From: an uncultured Christensenella sp.
GTDB lineage: Bacteria > Bacillota > Clostridia > Christensenellales > UBA3700
DNA: 64,000 bases
Reading direction: 5' to 3'
NCBI GenBank assembly: GCA_949290515.1
Contig: CASERZ010000001.1
Span: forward strand, 62,001-126,000
Within the stretch, counting starts at the first letter, position 1, and each line of letters begins with the position of its first letter. Made by a program: the position numbers and the translations under genes. Under the pieces are notes generated by a model that had not been told where the DNA came from, did no database searches, and saw nothing but the letters and a program-made list of their open reading frames with translations. This document shows positions 10,312-18,274 of the stretch, in pieces.

Positions 10312-10569
10312 AAATCGAATTAGTAAAAATAAGCGGCAGGTTTATAAATGCTAATCGACTATGAGTATATTTTCTCTTCTATAACAACTAAAAGTCTTCA
10401 TAGCAATAGTTGTCGGCGCAGATAAAAACTCATAATCATTATTGCGAGCAGAGTTGCGATGGGGACTTGTAACAATTATTGTGGGGGGGTAAAACTGCTT
10501 TTATTAAAAACTGTATTGTCGCAGTAATAACAAAACAATACAATATAAATATAAACAAAAAAATGTGAT

Positions 10570-10584
10570 TTGAACATCGTTCAA
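10570..10584. repeat. palindrome family member 1 (degenerate)
   Basis: TTGAACATCGTTCAA: the shared core with one base (C for T) breaking the symmetry. No extended outer arms. Confidence 0.6.
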
Positions 10585-10919
10585 TTTGTATAAACCATAA
10601 AATTAAAAGATTATCAATAGCTGTATATAAAGTGATAATGAGCAAACTGATGCATAAAATCAAATAAAATGATACTAAGTACTATAAGAGTTAATGAGAA
10701 AATCATATCATAACGGCGAAAGTTTGAGTAAAAATATTATTGCGATTTGATAGTATAAGTGAAGTATAGAAGTATAAGATTGGCAAAGTCTGTAAGTTGC
10801 GAATAGTTGTTTTGATATAAAGGAATGCATTGTTTAGCTAATATAAAAAACACTAGGCTTATTATGAAAGATATAGTAATATCCGCTGAATATTAAACCT
10901 TATACAATAAGAATCACAG

Positions 10920-10958
10920 TCTTCATAAGATTTGAACATTGTTCAAATCTTATGAAGA
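10920..10958. repeat. palindrome family member 2, 39-bp perfect inverted repeat
   Basis: Left arm CTTCATAAGATTTGAACA, centre T, and an exactly complementary right arm, with one more T-A pair outside. As RNA it would fold into a long stem with a three-base loop. GGACTTTT follows. It lies about 90 bases upstream of the DUF4363 gene. Confidence 0.85.
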
Positions 10959-11045
10959 GGACTTTTACAGATACATAAATCTTGTGCGCGAAAGGGCTAA
11001 AGGCTAATTGACGTTTTATTATATACATAAATCTATGAGGTGTTT

Positions 11046-11426
11046 ATGGCTAAGATAATACTGACAGCAATTCTTTTGGTATTGATACTTGCTTTGGGTA
11101 TAGGAGAACAGGTGTTTATGAGCACTAGTTTTGACACATTGTCGGAAAAGTGCGAAAACATCAAAACTTTGCTTGTCCAAAAGAGGTATCGCGAAGCCGA
11201 ATTAACGATATCGCAACTAAAAGAATGGTGGGGAGAGAGAAGAGATATTCTTGAATTTACCTGTCCTAACAACGATATTAAAGATATATATAAAGAAATC
11301 GGCGAGCTGGAAGGTACGATATATTCTCAAATGTATGACGATTCTGTGACGCGCACTAACGTTATCAAGAGTATGGCAGAAAATTCGAAAAACCTGTTGA
11401 TATACAGAATCAAAAATATCCTATAA
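11046..11426 (+). CDS. DUF4363 family protein
   Basis: A 126-residue protein with one N-terminal hydrophobic segment (IILTAILLVLILALGIG), likely an uncleaved anchor or signal peptide, then a helical, charged extracytoplasmic domain containing LKEWWGERRDILEF, which is typical of DUF4363. This family often follows YetF/DUF421 genes. I chose the ATG at 11046 (MAKIIL) over a GTG two codons earlier because AGG of the SD lies just upstream. No catalytic motif is visible; a structural or partner role for YetF is inference. Confidence 0.75.
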   Translation: MAKIILTAILLVLILALGIGEQVFMSTSFDTLSEKCENIKTLLVQKRYREAELTISQLKEWWGERRDILEFTCPNNDIKDIYKEIGELEGTIYSQMYDDSVTRTNVIKSMAENSKNLLIYRIKNIL

Positions 11427-11896
11427 GTATATTAGAGGCTTTTATCGTTTATTTATGATTAAAAGTAAGGTCTATTCTGATTGTAGGGGAAAGTCTTCTA
11501 TGATAAATGAATTAGCTGTTATAAAAACATATCATTATCAACGTTAGGTCAAGAAAACAAATTTATTTGCCGATGTTTGAGTATTAATAATTTATGTGCG
11601 AATGTAATAAATTGTTCTGTAAATCGTCTTATAAAAAGAACTTTATTGCCGATTAACGCAATTCTTTGAGTTGAAACTGATTGCGGATTAACCTGATTTT
11701 TTAAAGGCGATAAGATAGTTTAAAGGCAATTTGAACAATGTTCAAATTGCCTGTTTTAATTGAAAAATTTTAGAAATATCGTTAATTACTAATAAAGTTT
11801 ATTAGCTATTAATATAAGTGTGCAAGATTTAATGAGTTTACTAACGATTATAATTTTCCTTATTTAGCTTAATTGATTATATGTTATACAGATAAA
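11427..11896. other. AT-rich gap between DUF4363 gene and the fol operon end
   Basis: No supported gene. One 29-bp palindrome of the TTGAACA family lies at 11724-11752. Genes on the two sides converge here, so this is a terminator region for both, but apart from the palindrome I see no hairpin with a T-run. Confidence 0.5.
11724..11752. repeat. palindrome family member 3, 29-bp perfect inverted repeat
   Basis: Arm AGGCAATTTGAACA, centre A, and an exactly complementary right arm; GTTTTAAT follows on the plus strand. It lies between convergent genes, so it could terminate the DUF4363 transcript. Confidence 0.85.
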
Positions 11897-12727
11897 TTAT
11901 CGCGAGATATTTTGATTGCTCAGTAAATCGGCTAATATATCTTTTATTCTTTTGCGATGAAGTGGGCATATCCAGTCAGGACATATCTCGTTGACCGGGA
12001 TAAGAACAAAGTCGCGGTTTTCGTAATCGTTGTGCGGTACAACAAGATTTTTTGTGTCTATGATTTTATTGCCGTAAAAAACAATGTCAATGTCCAACGT
12101 CCTGTCACCCCATCTTACGGTGCGTTCGCGTTTTGCTTCTTTTTCGATTAGGTGAATATATTCAAGCAAACTTTCGGGAGTGAGGTAGGTTTCGATTAAT
12201 ACGGCACAATTGACGAAAGTATTTTTTGCTACGCCTCCGTAGGGAGGATTTTCGAGATAGGACGAGGTTTTCATAAGATTTATAGCGGGATTTTCGCTAA
12301 GTCTGCGAATAGCCGTTTCGAGAGTTGCTTTTTTGTCACCCATATTGCTTCCCAAAGAAAGAATTACAGGAGTACGCTCAAGTTGTACGCTTACCGAGAC
12401 GTCGCCGAAATCTAAATCCACAGGGGCTTGCGGTTTTCTTACGGTCAAAACAATTTTTTCTACGGGATATTTTTGCATAATCATCGAAGCGGTGCGGTAG
12501 CAGAGCGTTTCTATGAGGTTAAAAGTGTTTTGAGTTGCAAAATCGCTGATTGATTGCATAATCGAGCCGTAATCGAGAGTATCTTCGAGACTGTCGCTTT
12601 GTGAAGCCTTTTCAAAATCGTAGTCTATCGTACAATCGAATATAAAAGGCTGAGGATTTATTTTTTCCTCAGCAAAACAGCCGTGACAAGTAGATATTTT
12701 CAAGTCTTTTACGTGTATCTTGCTCAT
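11897..12727 (-). CDS. folBK: fused dihydroneopterin aldolase / HPPK
   Basis: A bifunctional folate enzyme of 276 residues. Residues 1-118 are FolB, which cleaves dihydroneopterin to hydroxymethyl-dihydropterin (HGCFAEEK start, VRKPQAPV near the end). Residues 120-276 are FolK, which adds pyrophosphate from ATP (LSLGSNMGDKKATLETAI, RWGDRTLDIDIVFYG, ENRDFVLIPVNEICP). The two enzymes act in succession, so fusion may channel the pterin. Its ATG overlaps the folP stop by 4 bases. Last gene of the folC-folE-folP-folBK operon. Confidence 0.95.
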   Translation of the reverse strand: MSKIHVKDLKISTCHGCFAEEKINPQPFIFDCTIDYDFEKASQSDSLEDTLDYGSIMQSISDFATQNTFNLIETLCYRTASMIMQKYPVEKIVLTVRKPQAPVDLDFGDVSVSVQLERTPVILSLGSNMGDKKATLETAIRRLSENPAINLMKTSSYLENPPYGGVAKNTFVNCAVLIETYLTPESLLEYIHLIEKEAKRERTVRWGDRTLDIDIVFYGNKIIDTKNLVVPHNDYENRDFVLIPVNEICPDWICPLHRKRIKDILADLLSNQNISR

Positions 12728-13524
12728 TTTAGGTGCTTAGCCTCCTCTTGTGTTATCGTCAACCAGTTTTCTTTTACGTCGTGTACTCTGACAAAGAGTA
12801 CTTCCTTTTGTACGGCTTGTCGGGTAGTTTGCAAAGTGGGAGCGAGTCTGTCTTCGACATTGCCTCCGAACATTGATTTTCTCGATGTTCCGAGCAGGAG
12901 AGGAAGGTTGTATTTGTGGAGTTTCTCGTAGTTTTTTACTACGTAGAAATTTTGCTCGCGCGTTTTGCCGAAACCTATACCGCCGTCAAGAATTATTTTA
13001 TCTTTGTCGATGCCTACTTTCGCTGCGATATCCAGACTTTTATCGAAAAAGGCAAACATATCGTCAAACAAATCTTTATCGGAAGAGAGTTTTGACTGGT
13101 TGTGCATAATACATACCGAGGCGTCATACTGTGCTATGATTTTTGCCATATCGCACGCCTTGTCTTCGTGGTACTGCAAGCCCCAGATATCGTTGATTAA
13201 ATCTGCGCCGTTTTCGAGTGCCTTCTGTGCTACGTAATGATAATACGTGTCGACGGAAAGGGGAATATCGAAATTGTTTTTGATGAGTTTGACGGCATTT
13301 TGAATACGTTGCCACTCTTCTTGTGCGCTTACCGCGGTATGACCGGGGCGGGTAGACTGTCCGCCTATGTCTATGACTTCGGCTCCGTCGGATACGGCTT
13401 TTTGCACGCGCGACATCAATTCGTCGTTTGCCGTGCGGCTTGCGGCGTAAAAAGAATCGGGCGTAAGGTTGACGATAGCCATTACGTGGGTGCCTTTGTC
13501 AAAAGTAAATTTGCCTATTTTCAT
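12724..13524 (-). CDS. folP: dihydropteroate synthase
   Basis: Condenses hydroxymethyl-dihydropterin pyrophosphate with p-aminobenzoate; the sulfonamide target. 266 residues with MAIVNLTPDSF, the second signature VIDIGGQSTRPG, the pterin-site ILDGGIGFGKT and the C-terminal RVHDV. It starts 28 bases after folE and overlaps folBK by 4 bases. No good SD precedes the ATG, so coupling to folE translation is possible. One point differs from many homologues: the usual ND(I/V)WGLQ loop is followed by an unusual acidic stretch. Confidence 0.95.
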   Translation of the reverse strand: MKIGKFTFDKGTHVMAIVNLTPDSFYAASRTANDELMSRVQKAVSDGAEVIDIGGQSTRPGHTAVSAQEEWQRIQNAVKLIKNNFDIPLSVDTYYHYVAQKALENGADLINDIWGLQYHEDKACDMAKIIAQYDASVCIMHNQSKLSSDKDLFDDMFAFFDKSLDIAAKVGIDKDKIILDGGIGFGKTREQNFYVVKNYEKLHKYNLPLLLGTSRKSMFGGNVEDRLAPTLQTTRQAVQKEVLFVRVHDVKENWLTITQEEAKHLK

Positions 13525-13552
13525 ATTGTCTTAATTGTCAATTTTATTATAT

Positions 13553-14107
13553 TTATCTCATAAGAGATAAAATATGCAGTTTATTTGCCTCGTCGATATC
13601 GCCGAGTACGGCATAGGTAGTAGTTTTGCTGCCTACCTTGCGAATGCCGCGCGCTGTCATACAAGTGTGTTCTGCCTCGCACAAAACGATTACTCCCTTT
13701 GCGCCCAAGCTGTCCATTACTGCTTGTGCTATCTGATGAGTCAGTCTTTCCTGAAGCTGAAGTCTTCTTGCAAATACTTCGACAGTACGGGCGAGTTTTG
13801 ACAAGCCTACAACTCTGTCCTTAGGGATATAAGCAATTGCAATCTTGCCGAAAAAGGGCATAAGGTGATGTTCGCACATAGATGAAAAAGATATGTCTTT
13901 TTCAATGACGATATTGCCTGTTTCTACGGCAAAGGTCTTAGACAGGTGCACTTTTTCGTCTTCTTTGTAGCCCGCAGTCAGTTCTTCGTACATATTGGCT
14001 ACTCTTTTGGGTGTGTCTGCAAGTCCTTCTCTTGCGGGGTCTTCGCCTATTGCTTCGAGTATGGCTTTTACTGCTTGTTGGATTTTTTCTTTATCTATAT
14101 TGTTCAT
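13553..14107 (-). CDS. folE: GTP cyclohydrolase I
   Basis: Converts GTP to dihydroneopterin triphosphate, the entry to folate synthesis. 184 residues, the usual length. The zinc ligands of the family are visible as C78, H81 ([13 protein letters not shown]) and C149 (CEAEHTCM), with [23 protein letters not shown] between them. The ATG overlaps the folC stop by 4 bases (ATGA), indicating coupled translation. Confidence 0.96.
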   Translation of the reverse strand: MNNIDKEKIQQAVKAILEAIGEDPAREGLADTPKRVANMYEELTAGYKEDEKVHLSKTFAVETGNIVIEKDISFSSMCEHHLMPFFGKIAIAYIPKDRVVGLSKLARTVEVFARRLQLQERLTHQIAQAVMDSLGAKGVIVLCEAEHTCMTARGIRKVGSKTTTYAVLGDIDEANKLHILSLMR

Positions 14108-15372
14108 ATATTCACCTCGTAGGGTATGTCGTTAATCGCTTGCAATGCCGAAGAGAGAATACTCAACGAGCCGCATACGATTATGAGCGGATAATCTTTG
14201 TTGTAAGCCGTGCAGATAGCAGATTGCATATCGTCGGCACAGCAGGAGTTTTTGGTGTATTCAAGACATTTCGACAATGTAATTTTATTGTCTTGACCTC
14301 TTTCAGATGAGGGGGTGATTGTTATAAAACAATCGGCAAGCGGACCTATATGACTGAGTACGCCGTCCATATCCTTATCTTTGAACATTCCGAATACGAA
14401 GCATTTTGTCATATCTGAAAAATTGAGTTTTAATTCGTCGGCCAGTACTTTTGCTCCGTCGGGATTGTGGGTACCGTCAAGGATAAAGGTTTTACCGTTT
14501 TTGCGTATCTTTTGAAGTCTACCTTTCCAATAGGAGTTTTCAATGCCGCGTTTTATACTGTCAGAAGTTATGTTAAGTCCTTTTTCTTTGAGGACGCTGG
14601 CACATTCTATTGCGAGCGAGCAATTTTGCAGTTGGTATCCGCCCAGTTGCTTTATGCGATACTTTGCGCCGTCATATACAAAAGTTTGTCCGTCCTTGGA
14701 ACTTTCGATAAGCTTTACGGGGCGGGTAAGACGCAAATCGTGCGCTTTTTCAAAAACTTGCATAACCTCGTCGCACTGATTAAAAGTAATCAGCGGACAG
14801 TCTTTGACGATAGCGAATTTTTCTGTAGCTATTTCTTTAAGCGTGTTGCCCAGAACGGCGGTGTGGTCAAAGGATATCGAAGTTATTACGGCAGCGAGCT
14901 TATCGGGAATAACGTTTGTTGCGTCCAGTCTTCCGCCCAGACCGCATTCGAGTACGGCAATATCGCAATGTTTGTCATTGAAAATAAGCATTGCTACGGC
15001 AAAGTCGAGTTCGAAAGCAGTGGGGAGGGTAAGCCCCTCTTGTTGCATTTTAGCTCTTTCTTCAGCCACAATAGTGATGTATTTTGCTATGCTGTCGTCA
15101 TCGACGGGTTTGCCGTCAATAAGATAGCGTTCGTTGTATCCGAATACGGACGGTGAGTTGAACGTGCCTGTTTTGTAGCCGCTTTCAATGAGTATATTAG
15201 TAATAAAACAGCTGGTGGAACCTTTGCCGTTGGTTCCAGCAATATGAACGAATTTAAGATTGTTTTGAGGATTGCCCAAACGCTGTAAAAGAGCGGATAC
15301 GGTCTCGAGGCCGTAAGAACTGCCGAATTTTTCTATATTGAGAATATAGTCAACCGCTTGCTTATAAAACAA
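14104..15372 (-). CDS. folC: folylpolyglutamate / dihydrofolate synthase
   Basis: Adds glutamate to dihydropteroate or folates in an ATP-dependent Mur-ligase-like reaction. I place the start at a TTG at 15372 (then [16 protein letters not shown]), giving 422 residues: SD GGGGAGG ends 8 bases upstream and the sequence matches family N-termini from there. The longer frame to 15510 would read through the riboswitch leader. P-loop [20 protein letters not shown], and [10 protein letters not shown] are present. First gene of the fol operon. Confidence 0.93.
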   Translation of the reverse strand: MFYKQAVDYILNIEKFGSSYGLETVSALLQRLGNPQNNLKFVHIAGTNGKGSTSCFITNILIESGYKTGTFNSPSVFGYNERYLIDGKPVDDDSIAKYITIVAEERAKMQQEGLTLPTAFELDFAVAMLIFNDKHCDIAVLECGLGGRLDATNVIPDKLAAVITSISFDHTAVLGNTLKEIATEKFAIVKDCPLITFNQCDEVMQVFEKAHDLRLTRPVKLIESSKDGQTFVYDGAKYRIKQLGGYQLQNCSLAIECASVLKEKGLNITSDSIKRGIENSYWKGRLQKIRKNGKTFILDGTHNPDGAKVLADELKLNFSDMTKCFVFGMFKDKDMDGVLSHIGPLADCFITITPSSERGQDNKITLSKCLEYTKNSCCADDMQSAICTAYNKDYPLIIVCGSLSILSSALQAINDIPYEVNI

Positions 15373-15403
15373 AAAAAGAACCTCCCCGAAAGAGCTTCTC
15401 CCA
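15371..15403 (-). terminator. attenuator hairpin of the folC leader, overlapping its SD
   Basis: On the minus strand, AGAAGCTC (15399-15392) pairs with GAGGTTCT (15384-15377) around loop TTTCGGG with one mismatch, followed by seven T. The 3' arm takes in part of the GGGGAGG SD, so the hairpin could stop transcription and hide the ribosome site. A competing pairing uses TGGGAG (15403-15398), which overlaps the 5' arm by two bases, with CTCCCA of the aptamer's 3' end. Confidence 0.65.
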
Positions 15404-15431
15404 TAAAATAGACCCGATATATTGAAGTCTC

Positions 15432-15525
15432 GAAGTGGGAGTGAGTATTGTATCGCAAGCATAGGCTTTTCGTTCGCAGGCACTCCCCGTCCATACGACA
15501 CTTGACGCACAATCTCTACACTTTC
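15432..15525 (-). promoter_or_regulatory. tetrahydrofolate (THF-I) riboswitch aptamer
   Basis: The leader starts at the predicted transcription start and shares the layout and bases of the THF riboswitch: GTAGAGATTGT, CGTCAAGTG, a stem TCGT/GCGA, then ACGAA. P2 is ATTGT (15513-15509) with ACAAT (15451-15447). The loop GGGAGTG (15487-15481) pairs with CACTCCC (15443-15437) near the 3' end, as in the THF pseudoknot, and AGTG/CACT closes P1. The fol operon below it is the expected target. Found by eye from memory of the consensus, so a covariance model run is needed to be certain. Confidence 0.7.
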
Positions 15526-15531
15526 AAATAG

Positions 15532-15560
15532 ATTATACCAAAGTATAAATACAAAAGCAA
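15532..15560 (-). promoter_or_regulatory. promoter of the fol operon
   Basis: On the minus strand TTGCTT (15560-15555), 17-base spacer, TATAAT (15537-15532). The start is predicted near 15525, exactly where the riboswitch begins. Confidence 0.75.
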
Positions 15561-15616
15561 GGCTTGATGAGTAAATTTTGTTTAATAATATTAAATCTCT
15601 AAGATAAGCAGAAAAA

Positions 15617-16099
15617 CTAATCTGTTATTCTTTCGTAAACGTTAAAACGGGTATCAAAACCGCTGTCTGATACCGGCGCAGAGCTTATAAGGCGAAAGGA
15701 CTTGGAAATTGCAGGGAAATATACGTCTCCATCAGGACATACGTCCACGAGAGTTATATACAGCTTGTCGGCAAGCGGTAAACACTCGCTGTAAATGCTT
15801 TGTCCTCCTATTGCAAACACGTCCTTGTCTGGCGCGATTGATTGGGCAAGCGTCAATGCGTCGGCTAGCGATTTGACCACGTATGCACCGTCCGCACTTT
15901 TGAGTGTGGAAGATACTATAATATTTATTCTGTTTTTCAAAGGCGCGCCTATTGACAGGAAAGTATTCTTGCCCATAATAACTATGTTGTGGAGTGTAAG
16001 ACTTTTGAATCTTGCCATATCCTCTTTGAGAGAAAAAGGTAGATTGCCGTCTTTGCCTATTACGCCGTTTTGCGCGACTGCCGCGATTATGTTTAGCAT
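15617..16099 (-). CDS. dfrA: dihydrofolate reductase
   Basis: Reduces dihydrofolate to tetrahydrofolate with NADPH; the trimethoprim target. 160 residues from ATG 16099 (MLNIIAAVAQNGVIGKDGNLPF), the classical N-terminus. An ATG at 16117 lies inside the promoter spacer and is unlikely. Further motifs are IVIMGKNTF and FAIGGQSIYSECL. Its promoter ends 6 bases before the ATG and no SD exists, so it is probably leaderless. It lies just upstream of the fol operon in the same direction but has its own promoter. Confidence 0.94.
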   Translation of the reverse strand: MLNIIAAVAQNGVIGKDGNLPFSLKEDMARFKSLTLHNIVIMGKNTFLSIGAPLKNRINIIVSSTLKSADGAYVVKSLADALTLAQSIAPDKDVFAIGGQSIYSECLPLADKLYITLVDVCPDGDVYFPAISKSFRLISSAPVSDSGFDTRFNVYERITD

Positions 16100-16105
16100 A
16101 ACTAA

Positions 16106-16134
16106 ATTATAAAACATTTTATATCATTAGTCAA
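16106..16134 (-). promoter_or_regulatory. dfrA promoter, start of transcription at the ATG
   Basis: Minus strand TTGACT (16134-16129), 17 bases, TATAAT (16111-16106), then TTAGTT and ATG. The transcription start falls on or next to the A of the start codon. Confidence 0.75.
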
Positions 16135-16174
16135 TTCGTGCGCGCTTGCTTGCGATAAGCGGAGCGGTTTTTAC

Positions 16175-17674
16175 TCAGAGAAAGAAAACTCGGTTTTTGA
16201 GAGTAACGCGTTTTGCAAGTTTGAGCGATTTTACAGAGAGTGCAAGAGGTACGAATGCTAAAGTGATGCCTATACCCCCGATTGCAACTTTCAGCAGCAA
16301 AGGAATTGTCAAAAGCGACAATACATATCTTCCTGTAAGAGTTACGGCAGTAGAGTATGCCATATAAGCACAGCATTTAAAGCCTGCTTTTACGTCAAGT
16401 CCCGCGTATTTATTGAGCATTATAAGATTGATTATCATAGCGACGGAGTGGAATACTCCCAAAGCTACAAAGTATGCTTTAACGCCCAGATACTTAGGCG
16501 TAATCAGCAATACGACTATGAGAAGAGCGCAACTTGCCACGTGAGATATAAATGTATTGAGCTCCTTTCCCATAGAATTGAGCATAGACACTACAAGTCC
16601 GTTGATGCACATAGGTACTACTATTATGGCTGCAGAAGCAAGGTATTCACCGCTTTTTGGGTCGTCGTAGAGTTTTGTCGCAAGCTCTTCACCTACTGCA
16701 GTAAACAGTGCAAAGAAGTAACAGGCAACAAGACAGGAAAAAGCTATCGCGCCCGAAAGACTTTTTGAAAGAGGACCTACGCCCTTTTCGGCGTTGGCAG
16801 AGGCAATCTCAGGTATCAGCACTACGCCCAGCGAGCCGATTATAGACGTGGGCGTGAATAGCAGAGGCATTACCATACCGCTTGCTCTGCCGAATTCGGC
16901 AGTGGCTTCGTTTGCACTCAGCCCGCAAGAGGAGACGAGCAAAGAGGGTAATACAAGCGATATAAAAGTAGAGGTAAGCGAGCCTACGATACGCGTTACT
17001 GTAAGGGGCGTTGCGCTTTTGGCTATTTCTTTTGCCATTGCGGGACGCTTAAGTTTGCCTTTTTTGGCAAAAAACAGTATCAATATAATTATAATTATAA
17101 TAATGTCGCCCGCGAGCATAGCCGCCGCATAAGCGTATTCCTTGCTAATTGCAAGTATACCACCCTCGAGCAGAATTACGGCAAACAGTACTTTAAGTAC
17201 TTCGTCTGCAAATTCTGTCACGGAGAATATTCCGAAGTATTTTTTACCCCAAAACCAACCTCTGAGCACTGCGTATATGCAGGATGTGAGGAGCATAGGG
17301 AGCATTATCATAAACAGTTTTTTGCATCTTGCGTCCGTGAATACAAAGTCGAGTATTTGCGGGAAGGTAAGTAAAACGGAAACCATAAAAAGCGTAAGAA
17401 GAACGCCTGCGAGAAGACAGGTGCTTACGCTTCCGAATTGTTTTTTTGTATCTCCTACGGCATCGCTTTCGGCGGTAATACGCGACAGCGTAACAGGAAG
17501 TCCCGAGCAACAAATGCAGGCAAACAGCATAAAAACGGACATACATATCTGATACAGTCCCAGAATTTCTGCGCCTAGTTTGCGAGAGAGATATATTTTG
17601 AATACGAATGAAAGCAGTCTTGTGATTACCGATACGAGAGTTACTGTAGCGAACGCCTTGAATAATTTTCTCAT
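16175..17674 (-). CDS. SpoVB/MurJ-type oligosaccharide-lipid flippase
   Basis: A 499-residue polytopic protein of the MOP exporter superfamily (MATE-like), close to the SpoVB/YtgP group that moves lipid-linked cell-wall or polysaccharide precursors across the membrane. About 14 hydrophobic segments are visible. The N-terminus (VSVITRLLSFVFKIYLSRKLGAEILGLYQI) is typical, as are the small-residue, proline-bearing helices. In spore formers SpoVB serves cortex synthesis; housekeeping paralogues exist, so which role applies is open. Divergent from the LysM gene 61 bases away. No SD is seen before the ATG. Confidence 0.85.
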   Translation of the reverse strand: MRKLFKAFATVTLVSVITRLLSFVFKIYLSRKLGAEILGLYQICMSVFMLFACICCSGLPVTLSRITAESDAVGDTKKQFGSVSTCLLAGVLLTLFMVSVLLTFPQILDFVFTDARCKKLFMIMLPMLLTSCIYAVLRGWFWGKKYFGIFSVTEFADEVLKVLFAVILLEGGILAISKEYAYAAAMLAGDIIIIIIILILFFAKKGKLKRPAMAKEIAKSATPLTVTRIVGSLTSTFISLVLPSLLVSSCGLSANEATAEFGRASGMVMPLLFTPTSIIGSLGVVLIPEIASANAEKGVGPLSKSLSGAIAFSCLVACYFFALFTAVGEELATKLYDDPKSGEYLASAAIIVVPMCINGLVVSMLNSMGKELNTFISHVASCALLIVVLLITPKYLGVKAYFVALGVFHSVAMIINLIMLNKYAGLDVKAGFKCCAYMAYSTAVTLTGRYVLSLLTIPLLLKVAIGGIGITLAFVPLALSVKSLKLAKRVTLKNRVFFL

Positions 17675-17735
17675 ACAATATAATATTTGCGCTTTTTGAA
17701 AAATAGAATATAACTATAAAAGAGCAGGAGGGATT

Positions 17736-18023
17736 ATGAGAAGAATAATGTACAGGGCAAGCGAGGATATTACGGCTGAAGAACTCGCCGAAACGTATAA
17801 TACCACAGCCGCAAACATAAAAAAGCTCAACGGCATAGGGGATATAATATGCAAAGGTGAGAGGGTGCTTATAGACTGTATGCAAGGAGAGTATTACGTG
17901 GTGCAGCCTTTTGACAATATCGCGAAAATAGCCGAAAAATTCAAGGTTGACAAGAACAGACTTGCCGAATACAACGGCAGAAGCGTGTTTATCGGACAAC
18001 GCATATTTATCCCCGCAGACTAA
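17736..18023 (+). CDS. small LysM-domain protein
   Basis: A 95-residue protein that is nearly all LysM. The second half (YYVVQPFDNIAKIAEKFKVD..NRLAEYNG....GQRIFIPAD) is a complete LysM, and the first half (ITAEELAETYNTTAANIKKLNG....GERVLID) is a more diverged copy. There is no signal peptide, so it may act inside the mother cell, as several spore-coat LysM proteins do, or be released by lysis. SD AGGAGGG precedes the ATG. It is divergent to the SpoVB-like flippase, which would fit a spore-envelope role, but that is inference. Confidence 0.75.
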   Translation: MRRIMYRASEDITAEELAETYNTTAANIKKLNGIGDIICKGERVLIDCMQGEYYVVQPFDNIAKIAEKFKVDKNRLAEYNGRSVFIGQRIFIPAD

Positions 18024-18223
18024 AGGCATTAAGATGAGAATTATTTTGTCGCAGTATCTTTAGTATCATTGTCGCGGCAATTGTTTTTCGCTTCTTACAT
18101 TATAAGCAAAGCGGTTTTAATACATAATCAAGAACAAAAAAATACGATATAACGTATCTGGCGGTGTAAGGATTCTGCATTGCTATACTTATAAAATGCA
18201 CACCCTATCGTATATAATAAGCA

Positions 18224-18254
18224 ATAAAAAAGGACGGCTTGATTGCCGTCCTTT
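18224..18254 (-). terminator. intrinsic terminator of the giant surface protein gene
   Basis: Perfect 10-bp stem AAAGGACGGC / GCCGTCCTTT with loop of six; on the minus strand it ends in TTTTTTATT. Confidence 0.85.
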
Positions 18255-18274
18255 AATTTGTTAATCAGTCGCGA

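Larger units (their letters stand above)
10312..11045. other. AT-rich gap between yetF and DUF4363 gene
   Basis: No supported gene. It contains two members of the TTGAACA-N-TGTTCAA palindrome set (10570-10584 and 10920-10958) and a run of seven G at 10483-10489, odd in such AT-rich DNA. The space is large for two genes that are normally adjacent, suggesting insertion or decay of something between them. Confidence 0.5.

Noticed and set aside
10439..10663. 74-codon hydrophobic frame on the minus strand
   Set aside because: TTG start without SD, composition expected from AT-rich DNA, crosses the G7 tract.
15373..15510. Upstream extension of FolC by 46 residues
   Set aside because: The extension reads through the riboswitch leader and has no family similarity; TTG 15372 has the SD.
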